Source of the DNA: Burkholderia sp052045245
GTDB lineage: Bacteria > Pseudomonadota > Gammaproteobacteria > Burkholderiales > Burkholderiaceae
NCBI RefSeq assembly: GCF_052045245.1
Contig: NZ_JBQEON010000019.1
Coordinates: forward strand, 62,001-126,000
Direction: 5' to 3'
Length of the DNA stretch: 64,000 bases
In this document: positions 24,142 to 33,259 of the stretch, piece by piece
How positions within the stretch are numbered: position 1 is the stretch's first letter
Layout of the letters: every line of letters starts with the position of its first letter
Translations under genes and position numbers: made by a program
The notes under the pieces: generated by a model
Told to the model about the DNA's origin: nothing
What the model saw: the letters and a program-made list of their open reading frames with translations, nothing else
Databases searched by the model: none

Positions 24142-25332
24142 TCAGAACGCATCCCCCGGCACACGCACCCAGCCTTCCATCAGCACGCGCGCGCTGCGGC
24201 TCATGATCGCCTTCGTGACAGTCCATTCGCCGTTCACGCGCTGCGCTTCCGCGCCGACGCGCAGCGTGCCCGACGGATGCCCGAAGCGCACCGCGTTGCG
24301 TTCGCCGCCGCCCGCCGCCAGATTGACGAGCGTGCCGGGGATCGCCGCGGCCGTGCCGATCGCGACCGCCGCCGTGCCCATCATCGCGTGGTGCAGCTTG
24401 CCCATCGACATCGCTCGCACCAGCAGGTCGACGTCGCCCGCATTCACGCGCTTGCCGCTCGACGCGACATAGTCGGCCGGCTTCGCGACGAACGCGACCT
24501 TCGGCGTGTGCTGACGCGTCGCGATCTCGTCGAGCGTGTCGATCAGCCCCATGCGCAGCGCGCCGTGCGCGCGGATCGTCTCGAACTTCTCGAGCGCCTT
24601 CGCGTCGCCGTTGATCGCGTCCTGCAGCTCCGTGCCCGTATAGCCAATCGCTTCCGCGTCGACGAAGATGGTCGGAATCCCCGCGTTGATCATCGTCGCC
24701 TTCAGCGTGCCGATGCCCGGCACGGCCAGATCGTCGACGAGGTTGCCGGTCGGGAACATCGAGCCGCCCGCGCCCTCCTCATCGGCGGCCGGGTCCATGA
24801 ACTCGAGCTGCACTTCGGCGGCCGGGAACGTGACGCCGTCCAGCTCGAAGTCGCCCGTCTCCTGCACCGCGCCGTTCACGATCGGCACGTGGGCAATGAT
24901 CGTCTTGCCGATGTTCGCCTGCCAGATCCGCACGGTCGCGACACCGTCGCGCGGCACGCGCGCCGCATCCACGAGGCCGCCGCTGATCGCGAACGGGCCG
25001 ACCGCCGCCGACAGGTTGCCGCAGTTGCCGGTCCAGTCGACGAACGCGCGGTCGATCGCGACCTGCCCGAACAGATAGTCGACGTCGTGACCGGGCCGCG
25101 CGCTCTTCGACACGATCACCGTCTTGCTGGTGGACGAGGTCGCGCCGCCCATCCCGTCGATCTGCTTGCCGTACGGATCGGGGCTGCCGATCACGCGCAG
25201 CAGCAGCGCGTCGCGCGCGGCGCCCGGCGCCTGCGCGGCATCCGGCAGGTCCTGCAGCCGGAAGAACACGCCCTTGCTGGTGCCGCCGCGAATGTACGTC
25301 GCGGGAACCCTGATTTGAGGAATGTGAGCCAT
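24142..25332 (-). CDS. prpF: 2-methylaconitate cis-trans isomerase
   Basis: 396-residue isomerase of the diaminopimelate-epimerase-like PrpF family. It works with AcnD: AcnD produces a 2-methylaconitate isomer that PrpF converts to the cis form used for hydration to 2-methylisocitrate. Marks are 'RVPATYIRGGTSKGVFF' at the N-terminus, 'NCGNLSAAVGPFAI' (Cys region) and 'IRVPATYI'. It is the last gene of the operon, 27 bp after acnD. Length fits the family. Confidence 0.93.
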   Translation of the reverse strand: MAHIPQIRVPATYIRGGTSKGVFFRLQDLPDAAQAPGAARDALLLRVIGSPDPYGKQIDGMGGATSSTSKTVIVSKSARPGHDVDYLFGQVAIDRAFVDWTGNCGNLSAAVGPFAISGGLVDAARVPRDGVATVRIWQANIGKTIIAHVPIVNGAVQETGDFELDGVTFPAAEVQLEFMDPAADEEGAGGSMFPTGNLVDDLAVPGIGTLKATMINAGIPTIFVDAEAIGYTGTELQDAINGDAKALEKFETIRAHGALRMGLIDTLDEIATRQHTPKVAFVAKPADYVASSGKRVNAGDVDLLVRAMSMGKLHHAMMGTAAVAIGTAAAIPGTLVNLAAGGGERNAVRFGHPSGTLRVGAEAQRVNGEWTVTKAIMSRSARVLMEGWVRVPGDAF

Positions 25333-25359
25333 GTTTTGCGTTGTCCCTGTGTACCCCGG

Positions 25360-27954
25360 TCAAGCCGCCTGCGACGATTCGAGGAAGTCCTGCGCGAAAC
25401 GCTGCAGCACGCCGCCCGCGTCGTAGATCGACACTTCCTCGGCCGTATCGAGCCGGCACGTCACCGGCACCTCGACACGCTCGCCGTTCTTGCGATGAAT
25501 CACGAGCGTGAGATCGGCGCGCGGCTTGCGCTCGCCGATCACGTCGAAGGTCTCGGTGCCGTCGATGCCGAGCGTCGTGCGGTTCGTGCCCGGCTTGAAC
25601 TCGAGCGGCAGCACGCCCATCCCGATCAGGTTCGTGCGGTGGATCCGCTCGAACCCTTCGGCGACGATCACCTCGACGCCCGCGAGCCGTACACCCTTCG
25701 CGGCCCAGTCGCGCGACGAGCCCTGGCCGTAGTCGGCGCCGGCGATCACGATCAGCGGCTGCTTGCGATTCATGTACGTCTCGATCGCTTCCCACATCCG
25801 CATGACCTTGCCTTCCGGCTCGACGCGCGCGAGCGAGCCCTTCTTCACCGCGCCGTCGACGACCGCCATCTCGTTGACGAGCGTCGGGTTCGCGAAGGTC
25901 GCGCGCTGCGCGGTCAGGTGGTCTCCGCGGTGCGTCGCATACGAGTTGAAGTCTTCTTCCGGCAGGCCCATCTTCGCGAGATACTCGCCGGCCGCGCTGT
26001 TCGCGAGGATTGCGTTCGACGGCGACAGGTGGTCGGTCGTGATGTTGTCGCCGAGCACCGCGAGCGCGCGCATGCCCTTCATCGTGCGTTCGCCGGCAAG
26101 CGCGCCTTCCCAGTACGGCGGACGGCGGATATACGTGCTTTGCGCGCGCCAGTCGTACAGCGGCGCCGCACGTTCGCCCGCATCGGCCGTGCGCGCGAAC
26201 ATCGGTTCGTAGACCTTGCGGAACTGCTCGGGCTTCACGCTCGACGCGACGATCGCGTCGATCTCCTCGTCGGTCGGCCAGATGTCCTTCAGCGTGACGG
26301 GCTGGCCGTTCTCGTCATGGCCGAGCACGTCCTTCTCGATGTCGAAGCGGATCGTGCCGGCGATCGCATACGCGACGACGAGCGGCGGCGATGCGAGGAA
26401 CGCCTGCTTCGCATACGGGTGGATGCGGCCGTCGAAGTTGCGGTTGCCGGACAGCACGGCGGTCGCGTACAGGTCGCGGTCGACGATCTCCTGCTGGATC
26501 TTCGGATCGAGCGCGCCCGACATCCCGTTGCAGGTCGTGCACGCGAACGCGACGATGCCGAAGCCGAGCTTCTCGAGTTCCGGCAGCAGGTTCGCTTCTT
26601 CCAGATACAGCTCGACCGCCTTCGAGCCGGGCGCGAGCGAGCTCTTGACCCACGGCTTGCGCGTGAGCCCCTTCGCGTTCGCGTTGCGCGCGAGCAAGGC
26701 CGCGGCGATCACATTGCGCGGGTTGCTGGTGTTCGTGCAGCTCGTGATCGCGGCGATGATCACCGCGCCGTCGGGCATCTCGCCCGCCTTCTCTTCCCAC
26801 TGGCCGGCGATCCCGCGCGCGGCGAGATCGGACGTCGGCAGCCGCTTGTGCGGGTTCGACGGGCCGGCCATGTTGCGCACCACGCTCGACAGGTCGAACG
26901 TCAGCGTGCGCTCGTATTGTGCGTGGTCCAGCGTATCGGCCCACAGGCCCGCCGCCTTCGCGTAGGTCTCGACCAGCTTCACCTGCTCGTCACTGCGGCC
27001 GGTGAGGCGCAGATAGTCGGTCGTCTGGCCGTCGATGAAGAACATCGCGGCCGTCGCGCCGTATTCGGGCGCCATGTTCGAAATCGTCGCGCGGTCGCCG
27101 AGCGTGAGGCTCGCGGCACCGGCACCCCGGAATTCCAGATAGGCGCCCACCACCTTTTCCTTGCGCAGGAATTCGGTCAACGCGAGCACGACGTCGGTCG
27201 CGGTGATGCCGGGCTGACGCTTGCCGGTCAGCTCGACGCCGACGATGTCGGGCAGGCGCATCCACGACGCGCGGCCGAGCATCACGTTCTCCGCCTCCAG
27301 CCCGCCCACCCCGATCGCGATCACGCCGAGCGCATCGACGTGCGGCGTGTGGCTGTCGGTGCCGACGCAGGTGTCCGGGAACGCGACGCCATCCTGCGCC
27401 TGGATCACCGGCGACATCTTCTCGAGATTGATCTGGTGCATGATGCCGTTGCCGGGCGGGATCACGTCGACGTTCTCGAACGCCTTCTTCGTCCACTCGA
27501 TGAAGTGGAAGCGATCCTCGTTGCGGCGATCCTCGATCGCGCGGTTCTTCGCGAATGCGTCCGGATCGAAACCGCCGCACTCGACGGCGAGCGAATGGTC
27601 GACGATCAGCTGCACGGGCACGACCGGGTTCACTTTCGCGGGGTCGCCACCGCCGTCGGCGATCGCGTCGCGCAGGCCGGCGAGATCGACGAGCGCCGTC
27701 TGGCCGAGGATGTCGTGGCACACCACGCGCGCCGGAAACCACGGGAAGTCGCGTTCGCGCTTGCGCTCGACGATCTGCTTCAGCGACTCGGCGAGGATCG
27801 CCGGATCGCAGCGGCGCACGAGGTTTTCGGCGAGCACGCGCGACGTGTACGGCAGCGTGTCGTACGCACCGGGGGCGATCGCGTCGACCGCGGCACGCGC
27901 GTCGAAGTAGTCCAGCGACGTGCCGGGCAGGGGTTTGCGGTTGGCGGTATTCAT
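25360..27954 (-). CDS. acnD: Fe/S-dependent 2-methylcitrate dehydratase
   Basis: 864-residue aconitase-like enzyme that dehydrates 2-methylcitrate in propionate degradation, using a [4Fe-4S] cluster. The cluster Cys residues sit in 'ITSCTNTSNP' and 'CTTCNGMSG'; substrate-binding stretches 'GTDSHTPHVDALGVIAIGVG' and 'ADYGQGSSRDWAAKGVRLAG' are intact. The pairing with prpF next door marks it as AcnD rather than housekeeping aconitase A and explains why no prpD is present. It follows prpC after an 82-bp gap with a strong hairpin. Confidence 0.94.
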   Translation of the reverse strand: MNTANRKPLPGTSLDYFDARAAVDAIAPGAYDTLPYTSRVLAENLVRRCDPAILAESLKQIVERKRERDFPWFPARVVCHDILGQTALVDLAGLRDAIADGGGDPAKVNPVVPVQLIVDHSLAVECGGFDPDAFAKNRAIEDRRNEDRFHFIEWTKKAFENVDVIPPGNGIMHQINLEKMSPVIQAQDGVAFPDTCVGTDSHTPHVDALGVIAIGVGGLEAENVMLGRASWMRLPDIVGVELTGKRQPGITATDVVLALTEFLRKEKVVGAYLEFRGAGAASLTLGDRATISNMAPEYGATAAMFFIDGQTTDYLRLTGRSDEQVKLVETYAKAAGLWADTLDHAQYERTLTFDLSSVVRNMAGPSNPHKRLPTSDLAARGIAGQWEEKAGEMPDGAVIIAAITSCTNTSNPRNVIAAALLARNANAKGLTRKPWVKSSLAPGSKAVELYLEEANLLPELEKLGFGIVAFACTTCNGMSGALDPKIQQEIVDRDLYATAVLSGNRNFDGRIHPYAKQAFLASPPLVVAYAIAGTIRFDIEKDVLGHDENGQPVTLKDIWPTDEEIDAIVASSVKPEQFRKVYEPMFARTADAGERAAPLYDWRAQSTYIRRPPYWEGALAGERTMKGMRALAVLGDNITTDHLSPSNAILANSAAGEYLAKMGLPEEDFNSYATHRGDHLTAQRATFANPTLVNEMAVVDGAVKKGSLARVEPEGKVMRMWEAIETYMNRKQPLIVIAGADYGQGSSRDWAAKGVRLAGVEVIVAEGFERIHRTNLIGMGVLPLEFKPGTNRTTLGIDGTETFDVIGERKPRADLTLVIHRKNGERVEVPVTCRLDTAEEVSIYDAGGVLQRFAQDFLESSQAA

Positions 27955-27988
27955 GATGTGGGGCGGAATTCGGGGTAAGACGTTCCGC

Positions 27989-28024
27989 GCGCGCCGGCGG
28001 CCCGCATCAGGGGCGCCGGCGCGC
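27989..28024 (-). promoter_or_regulatory. Strong intercistronic hairpin between prpC and acnD
   Basis: GCGCGCCGGCG at 27989-27999 pairs perfectly with CGCCGGCGCGC at 28014-28024 around a 14-nt loop. There is no T tract, so it is more likely an mRNA stability or processing element that sets the prpC:acnD ratio than a terminator. Confidence 0.6.
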
Positions 28025-28036
28025 GTGGCGGGCGTT

Positions 28037-29209
28037 TCAGCGCTTTTCGATCGGCACGAACTGCAGGTCTTCCGGACCCGTGTAGTTCGCGCTCGGGCGA
28101 ATGATCTTGTTGTCGACGCGCTGCTCGATGATGTGCGCGCTCCAGCCGGACGTGCGCGAGATCACGAACAGCGGCGTGAACATCGCGGTCGGCACGCCCA
28201 TCATGTGGTACGACACGGCGCTGAACCAGTCGAGGTTCGGGAACATCTTCTTCGCGTCCCACATCACCGCTTCCAGGCGTTCGGCGATGTTGTACAGCTT
28301 CAGGTCGCCCGCTTCCTTCGACAGCTTGTGCGCGACGCCCTTGATGACCTTGTTGCGCGGATCGGAGATCGTGTAGACCGGGTGACCGAAGCCGATCACG
28401 ACTTCCTTGTTCTCGACGCGGCGGCGGATGTCGGCTTCGGCGTCGTCCGGCGAGTTGTAGCGGCTCTGGATTTCATACGCGACTTCGTTCGCGCCGCCGT
28501 GCTTCGGACCGCGCAGCGCGCCGATCGCGCCGGTGATCGCCGAGTAGATGTCCGAGCCCGTGCCCGCGATCACGCGGCCGGTGAACGTCGATGCGTTGAA
28601 CTCGTGCTCCGCGTACAGGATCAGCGACGTGTGCATCGCGTCGACCCACGACTTCGACGGCGTCTTGCCGTGCAGCAGGTGCAGGAAGTGGCCGCCGATC
28701 GAGTCGTCGTCGGTTTCCGTCTCGATGCGCTTGCCGTTGTGCGAGAAGTGATACCAGTACAGCAGCATCGAGCCGAGCGACGCCATCAGGCGATCGGCGA
28801 TGTCGCGCGCGCCCGGCAGGTTGTGATCGTCCTTCTCCGGCAGCACGGTGCCGAGCACCGACACGCCGGTGCGCATCACGTCCATCGGGTGGGCCGAGGC
28901 CGGGATCTGCTCGAGCGCGGCCTTCAGCGCGTTCGGCAGGCCGCGCATCGCGCGCAGCTTGGTCTTGTACGCCGCCAGTTCGGTCAGGTTCGGCAGCGTG
29001 CCGTGCACGAGCAGGTGCGCGATTTCCTCGAACTCGCACGATTCGGCGACATCGAGAATGTCGTAGCCGCGATAGTGCAGGTCGTTGCCGGTCTTGCCGA
29101 CCGTGCACAGCGCGGTGTTGCCGGCCGTCACGCCCGACAGCGCCACCGACTTCTTCGGCTTGAATGCGCCTGCGGCGGCCGGTGCTGCTGCGTCTTTCGT
29201 CTCGCTCAT
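28037..29209 (-). CDS. prpC: 2-methylcitrate synthase
   Basis: 390-residue citrate-synthase-fold enzyme that condenses propionyl-CoA with oxaloacetate to 2-methylcitrate. Catalytic surroundings are visible: 'YAEHEFNASTFTGRV' (His), 'GFGHPVYTISDPRN' (His) and 'GWSAHIIEQRVDNKIIRPSA' near the end. A short length (below 400) and location between prpB and acnD separate it from housekeeping citrate synthase, though such enzymes often accept acetyl-CoA too. The Ala/Pro-rich start (KDAAAPAAAGAFKPKK) is a Burkholderia-type extension. Confidence 0.94.
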   Translation of the reverse strand: MSETKDAAAPAAAGAFKPKKSVALSGVTAGNTALCTVGKTGNDLHYRGYDILDVAESCEFEEIAHLLVHGTLPNLTELAAYKTKLRAMRGLPNALKAALEQIPASAHPMDVMRTGVSVLGTVLPEKDDHNLPGARDIADRLMASLGSMLLYWYHFSHNGKRIETETDDDSIGGHFLHLLHGKTPSKSWVDAMHTSLILYAEHEFNASTFTGRVIAGTGSDIYSAITGAIGALRGPKHGGANEVAYEIQSRYNSPDDAEADIRRRVENKEVVIGFGHPVYTISDPRNKVIKGVAHKLSKEAGDLKLYNIAERLEAVMWDAKKMFPNLDWFSAVSYHMMGVPTAMFTPLFVISRTSGWSAHIIEQRVDNKIIRPSANYTGPEDLQFVPIEKR

Positions 29210-29250
29210 GTTTCCGTTCTCCAGTATTCGGATTCGTATGTCGGGCCGCG

Positions 29251-30144
29251 TTACTTCTTGCCCTGCGCGAACAGCTCGTCGAGCTTGCGCTCGTATTCGT
29301 GATAGCCGAGGAAGTCGTACAGCTCGGCGCGGGTCTGCATCGTCGGCACGGCGGCCTTCTGCGTGCCGTCGCGGCGCAGCGTCTCGTAGAAGTTCAGCGC
29401 GGCCTTGTTCATCGCGCGATACGCGCCGCAGCAGTACAGCGCGATGTCGACGTTCGACTCGCGCAGTTCGTCGAGCGTGAACAGCGGCGTCGAGCCGAAC
29501 TCGGTCAGGTTCGCGAGGATCGGCACCTTCACGGCGGCCTTGAAGCGACGGTAGTCGTCGAGCGTCTTCATCGCTTCGGGGAAGATCATGTCCGCGCCGG
29601 CTTCCACGTAGGCGATCGCGCGCTCGATCGCGGCATCGATCCCTTCGGCGGCGGCCGCGTCGGTGCGGGCCATGATCACGAACTGGTCGTCGGTGCGGGC
29701 ATCGACCGCGGCCTTCACGCGATCGACCATTTCGTCGACCGGCACGACTTCCTTGCCCGGACGGTGGCCGCAGCGCTTCTGGCCGACCTGGTCCTCGAGG
29801 TGCACGGCCGCGACGCCGGCCTTGATGAACGAGCGGACCGTGCGCGCGATGTTGAACGCACCGCCCCAGCCCGTATCGATGTCGACGAGCAGCGGCAGGT
29901 CGGTCGCGTTGGTGATGCGGTTCGCGTCGATCAGCACGTCTTCCATCGTGCTGATGCCGAGATCGGGGATCCCCAGCGAATTCGCGGCGACGCCGCCGCC
30001 CGACAGGTAGACGGCCTTGAAGCCGACGGCCTGCGCCATCTTGGCTGCGTATGCGGTGATCGCGCCGACCACCTGCAGCGGCTGCTCGGCCGCGACTGCC
30101 GCGCGAAATTTCGCGCCGGCGCTCTGAAGATGCGTGTTGCTCAT
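29251..30144 (-). CDS. prpB: 2-methylisocitrate lyase
   Basis: 297-residue TIM-barrel lyase that splits 2-methylisocitrate into pyruvate and succinate, completing the 2-methylcitrate cycle. The family catalytic loop is 'EDQVGQKRCGHRPGKEVVP' (KRCGH with the active Cys) and the metal site is in 'VDIDTGWGGAFNIARTV'. It is the first gene of the operon, with an AGGAGG box 6 bp before the ATG, and its ATG lies 30 bp below the sigma-54 promoter. Confidence 0.95.
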   Translation of the reverse strand: MSNTHLQSAGAKFRAAVAAEQPLQVVGAITAYAAKMAQAVGFKAVYLSGGGVAANSLGIPDLGISTMEDVLIDANRITNATDLPLLVDIDTGWGGAFNIARTVRSFIKAGVAAVHLEDQVGQKRCGHRPGKEVVPVDEMVDRVKAAVDARTDDQFVIMARTDAAAAEGIDAAIERAIAYVEAGADMIFPEAMKTLDDYRRFKAAVKVPILANLTEFGSTPLFTLDELRESNVDIALYCCGAYRAMNKAALNFYETLRRDGTQKAAVPTMQTRAELYDFLGYHEYERKLDELFAQGKK

Positions 30145-30174
30145 GAACGGCCTCCTGAAGGAATGCCCATTAAC

Positions 30175-30190
30175 AGCAAGGACCGGGCCA
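30175..30190 (-). promoter_or_regulatory. Sigma-54 (-24/-12) promoter of prpBC-acnD-prpF
   Basis: On the minus strand the sequence TGGCCCGGTCCTTGCT has GG and GC at the invariant -24 and -12 positions with the right spacing and a TTGC -12 box. It lies 30 bp before prpB and divergent from prpR, whose product is a sigma-54 activator. Confidence 0.82.
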
Positions 30191-30269
30191 GCTCGCGAAA
30201 CGCCGCTAACCTACTGATTCTTAAGCAACCGGCCCGGGCGTTTCATTGCCCATCTGTTTCAATTTGGCA

Positions 30270-30292
30270 ATTTCATGTTTCAAAAATGAAAT
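30270..30292. promoter_or_regulatory. Inverted repeat, candidate PrpR binding site
   Basis: ATTTCAT at 30270-30276 and ATGAAAT at 30286-30292 form a perfect 7-bp inverted repeat within a cluster of TTTCA/TGAAA words between prpR and the -24/-12 element. Its position about 80-115 bp upstream of the sigma-54 promoter fits an enhancer; it also overlaps the prpR promoter, so autoregulation is possible. Confidence 0.5.
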
Positions 30293-30314
30293 CGCACGCG
30301 CATAATCGGTCGCC

Positions 30315-32297
30315 ATGGACCTCTCCTCGACCAAGCCCGTCGGCCCGGCCGACCGCACGGTGCGCCCGCGCATCTGGGCGATGGGCATCAGCCGCCTGCG
30401 CGACCTGTTTCGCGAGATCGCCGGCGAATTCGACGAACGCGCCGACGTGCGCATCGTCACGCGCGCCTACGAAGACGCGCTGAGCGCGATCGCGGAGGCC
30501 GGCACGGCGCGGCCCGACGTGATCGTCGCGGCCGGCTCGAACGGCGGCTTCCTGAAAACGCGCGCGCAGGTGCCGGTCGTGGTCGTGTCGCCGACCGGCT
30601 TCGACGTGATGCAGGCGCTCGCCCGTGCCCGGCGCGACGCGTCGCGGATCGCGCTCGTCAGCGCCGGCGAGACGCCGCCCGAAGTGCGCCGCTTCGTCGC
30701 CGCCTACGGCCTCGACGTGCAGTTTGCGTCATATCAGTCCGCGCAGGAAGCGGAAGCCTGCGTGCACGACCTGCACGACCGCGGCATCGAGACGATCGTC
30801 GGGCCGGGCCTCGTCACCGATCTCGCGGCAAGCGCCGGCATGGGCGCGGTGTTCCTGTATTCGCACGCGTCGGTGCGCAAGGCGGTCGAGACGGCGCTCG
30901 AAGTCGCGTATGCGACGCACGCCGAGGCGTTTCGCCGCCAGCGGCTCGACACCCTGTTGCAGCACCTGCGCGACGGCGTGGTCGCGCTCGATGCGCGCGG
31001 TCGCGTCGAGGCGATCAACGAACGGCTCGCGTCGGCGCTCGGGGTCGAACCCGCGGCGGCCGTCGGCCGCGCGCTGGTCGATCTGCGGCCCGAGCTGCGC
31101 ACGCTGCGCGGCGAGGACGGCGACGCGCTCGCGACCGTGCGCGGCGTGCGCTACGTCGTGCATCGCGGGCCGCTCGTCGATCGCGGCGTGACGTCGGGCA
31201 GCGTGCTGACGTTCCAGGAATCGCGCGCCGTCGAACGGCTCGACCGCGCGCTGCGCTCGCAGCCGAACACGCAGCAGTTCGCGGCGCGCTACGCGCTCGA
31301 CGATGTGGTCGGCGCATCCGCACCGATGGCGCGGGTGCGCGATCTCGTGCGCCGCTATGCGAAATCCGATGCGACCGTGCTCGTGCTCGGCGAAAGCGGC
31401 ACCGGCAAGGAAATGATCGCGCAGAGCCTGCACGCGCTGTCCGTGCGGCGCAGCTATCCGTTCGTCGCGATCAACTGCGGCGCGTTTCCCGAGGCACTGC
31501 TCGAGAGCGAGCTGTTCGGTTACGAGGAAGGCGCGTTCACCGGCGCGCGGCGCGGCGGCAAGACCGGACTGTTCGAAGCCGCGCACCGCGGCACGCTGTT
31601 TCTCGACGAAATCGGCGAGATGCCGCCGTCGCTGCAAAGCCGGCTGCTGCGCGTGCTGCAGGAGCGCGAGGTGATCCGCCTCGGCTCGACCGAGCCGATC
31701 CGCATCGACGTGCGCGTGATCGCCGCGACGCACCGGCCGCTGCTCGCGGCGGTCGAAGCCGGCACGTTCCGCGCCGACCTCTATTACCGCCTCAACATCC
31801 TCAACATCGGGCTGCCGCCGCTGCGCGAGCGCGCCGCCGACATTCCGGCGCTCGCCGCCACGCTGCTCGTGCAGGCCGCGCGGCGCGAGCAGCGGCTGGC
31901 CGAACGCGTGCGCGAGACCGGCGATGCGATGCGCGTGCTCGACGCGACGCAGGCGACACTCGCGCGCTACCGCTGGCCCGGCAACGTGCGGGAACTGCAG
32001 AACGTGGTCGAGCGGATCGCGGTGGAGCTGGCCGAGGAAGTCGACGAGAACGATCCGGGCGCCGCGTGCGCTGCGCTTGCGCCGGACGCGCTGCAGGCGA
32101 TCGCGCCCGAGCTGTTCGCGGCGCCGCCCGATGCGGCCGACGCCGAGGATGTGCAGACCCTCCACGCGCGCCGCCGCCGCGCGGAAGCCGACGAGATCCG
32201 CGCGGTGCTCGACGCGTGCGGCGGCGACCGCGACCGCGCGTGCGCGATGCTCGGCATCAGCAAGACGACGCTGTGGCGGAAGCTGTCGGCGAAATAA
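30315..32297 (+). CDS. prpR: Sigma-54-dependent activator of propionate catabolism
   Basis: 660-residue activator that senses 2-methylcitrate in the known family. Order: PrpR_N ligand domain (about 15-200), PAS-like segment (about 210-290), AAA+ domain with Walker A 'GESGTGKE', the sigma-54 contact loop GAFTGA and Walker B 'GTLFLDEIGEMP', then a C-terminal Fis-type helix-turn-helix ('DRACAMLGISKTTLWRKL'). It is divergent from prpB and should drive the -24/-12 promoter in between. All key motifs are intact. Confidence 0.95.
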   Translation: MDLSSTKPVGPADRTVRPRIWAMGISRLRDLFREIAGEFDERADVRIVTRAYEDALSAIAEAGTARPDVIVAAGSNGGFLKTRAQVPVVVVSPTGFDVMQALARARRDASRIALVSAGETPPEVRRFVAAYGLDVQFASYQSAQEAEACVHDLHDRGIETIVGPGLVTDLAASAGMGAVFLYSHASVRKAVETALEVAYATHAEAFRRQRLDTLLQHLRDGVVALDARGRVEAINERLASALGVEPAAAVGRALVDLRPELRTLRGEDGDALATVRGVRYVVHRGPLVDRGVTSGSVLTFQESRAVERLDRALRSQPNTQQFAARYALDDVVGASAPMARVRDLVRRYAKSDATVLVLGESGTGKEMIAQSLHALSVRRSYPFVAINCGAFPEALLESELFGYEEGAFTGARRGGKTGLFEAAHRGTLFLDEIGEMPPSLQSRLLRVLQEREVIRLGSTEPIRIDVRVIAATHRPLLAAVEAGTFRADLYYRLNILNIGLPPLRERAADIPALAATLLVQAARREQRLAERVRETGDAMRVLDATQATLARYRWPGNVRELQNVVERIAVELAEEVDENDPGAACAALAPDALQAIAPELFAAPPDAADAEDVQTLHARRRRAEADEIRAVLDACGGDRDRACAMLGISKTTLWRKLSAK

Positions 32298-32351
32298 GCT
32301 CGGGCGGGATGCACGCGACCGGGGCGTGACGCGCCGGGACGCACCCCGCCG

Positions 32352-32981
32352 TCAATCGGCCTTGTGATAGTGGCGGTACGCCTTCGCGCGATTGCCGCAC
32401 GACGACATCGAACACCAGCGGCGGCTGCCGTTCTTGCTGTCGTCGATGAACAGCCACTGGCATGCGTCGTTCGCGCAGCGCTTGACCTTCGCGAGCCGCG
32501 CGCCGCCGAGCAGGTCGGTTGCCGACCACAATACCGGGCTCAACAGCCCGGCAAGCGTCGCGCCGGCTGCCCCGATCCGCCACGCATAGCCACCGTCGAT
32601 CCGCGCGAGCGCGACCCGCGGCGCCGCTTCCGCCAGAAAACCGCCCAGCAGCGCGAGATCGCCGGGTTGCGGCTCGCACCGCTCGGCCTGCGCGTGAAAG
32701 AGCCGGTACAGCGCCTCGCGCAACGCGAGCGCCCGCGCCAGCATCGCCGGCGCGTCATCCGTCGTCGTCTCTTGTACGCGAACGCGACACGCATCGGCAA
32801 GGCCGGCCGGCACGCCCGCCTGCGCGCTGCACCACGCGAACAGGTCATCCAGCGTGCCGAAGGTTTCCGTCGGCACGTCGGCGCCGCGCCAGTAAAGCGT
32901 GTTCGCGAAATCGATGCTCAACGTTTCGGACGGCGCCGGAATCAGGCAGTCCGTCGTGACGGAAGGTTGCGTTTTGCTCAT
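32352..32981 (-). CDS. CGNR zinc-finger regulator (ABATE domain)
   Basis: 209 residues. The N-terminal ABATE part ('ETLSIDFANTLYWRGADVP') and a C-terminal Zn finger 'KRCANDACQWLFIDDSKNGS', then RRWCSMSSCGNRAKAYRHY, with four metal Cys and the CGNR motif that contacts DNA. Members act as ligand-responsive repressors or stress regulators. The ATG at 32981 is used; an earlier in-frame start at 33017 would lie inside the operator. The two AACCACCATG-like sites just upstream suggest autoregulation. Confidence 0.85.
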   Translation of the reverse strand: MSKTQPSVTTDCLIPAPSETLSIDFANTLYWRGADVPTETFGTLDDLFAWCSAQAGVPAGLADACRVRVQETTTDDAPAMLARALALREALYRLFHAQAERCEPQPGDLALLGGFLAEAAPRVALARIDGGYAWRIGAAGATLAGLLSPVLWSATDLLGGARLAKVKRCANDACQWLFIDDSKNGSRRWCSMSSCGNRAKAYRHYHKAD

Positions 32982-32996
32982 GACGCGATCGTATCT

Positions 32997-33055
32997 AACC
33001 ACCATGCCGGTTGACAAGCGTCCGGACGGTTTCTAACATAACCATCATGGTGGTT
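32997..33055. promoter_or_regulatory. Two AACCACCATG-type operators before the CGNR gene
   Basis: AACCATCATGGTGGTT (33040-33055) is a near-perfect palindrome, and a matching half, AACCACCATG, lies at 32997-33006, about four helical turns away. Both fall in the region between the CGNR gene and the glyoxalase-fold gene, so the CGNR protein may control both. Confidence 0.55.
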
Positions 33056-33062
33056 ACAAGAC

Positions 33063-33213
33063 GGTTTGCTGCGCTGACTTCCCCCTTCAGTTCAAGCAGC
33101 CACAGATGATCGATCGCCTTTCATATGGAGTTATCCACACCGGCCGCGGCCGTGCGTTCTACGACAGCACGCTCGGCACGCTGCGCGACAAGCGGCTGGC
33201 ATGGTGCTGGTGA
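33063..33213 (+). pseudogene. Partial tandem duplicate of the VOC gene start
   Basis: A diverged copy of the sequence 154 bp to its right, including the leader and the first ~30 codons of the glyoxalase-fold gene. From ATG 33106 it reads MIDRLSYGVIHTGRGRAFYD, then STLGTLRDKRLAWCW and a stop at 33211-33213 (35 residues). The intact neighbour starts MIDHLSFGVAHIDRSRAFYD. The junction ends the copy abruptly, so it is a truncated remnant; it could still be translated as a short peptide. Confidence 0.8.
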
Positions 33214-33259
33214 GCAGGTTTGCTGCACTGACGTCCCCCCTCAGTTCAAGGAGCCACAG

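Noticed and set aside
24277..27978. A 1233-codon open frame antisense to acnD and prpF
   Set aside because: It mirrors third-position GC of the real genes, is Arg/His-rich, has no domain and contradicts well-conserved enzymes on the other strand.
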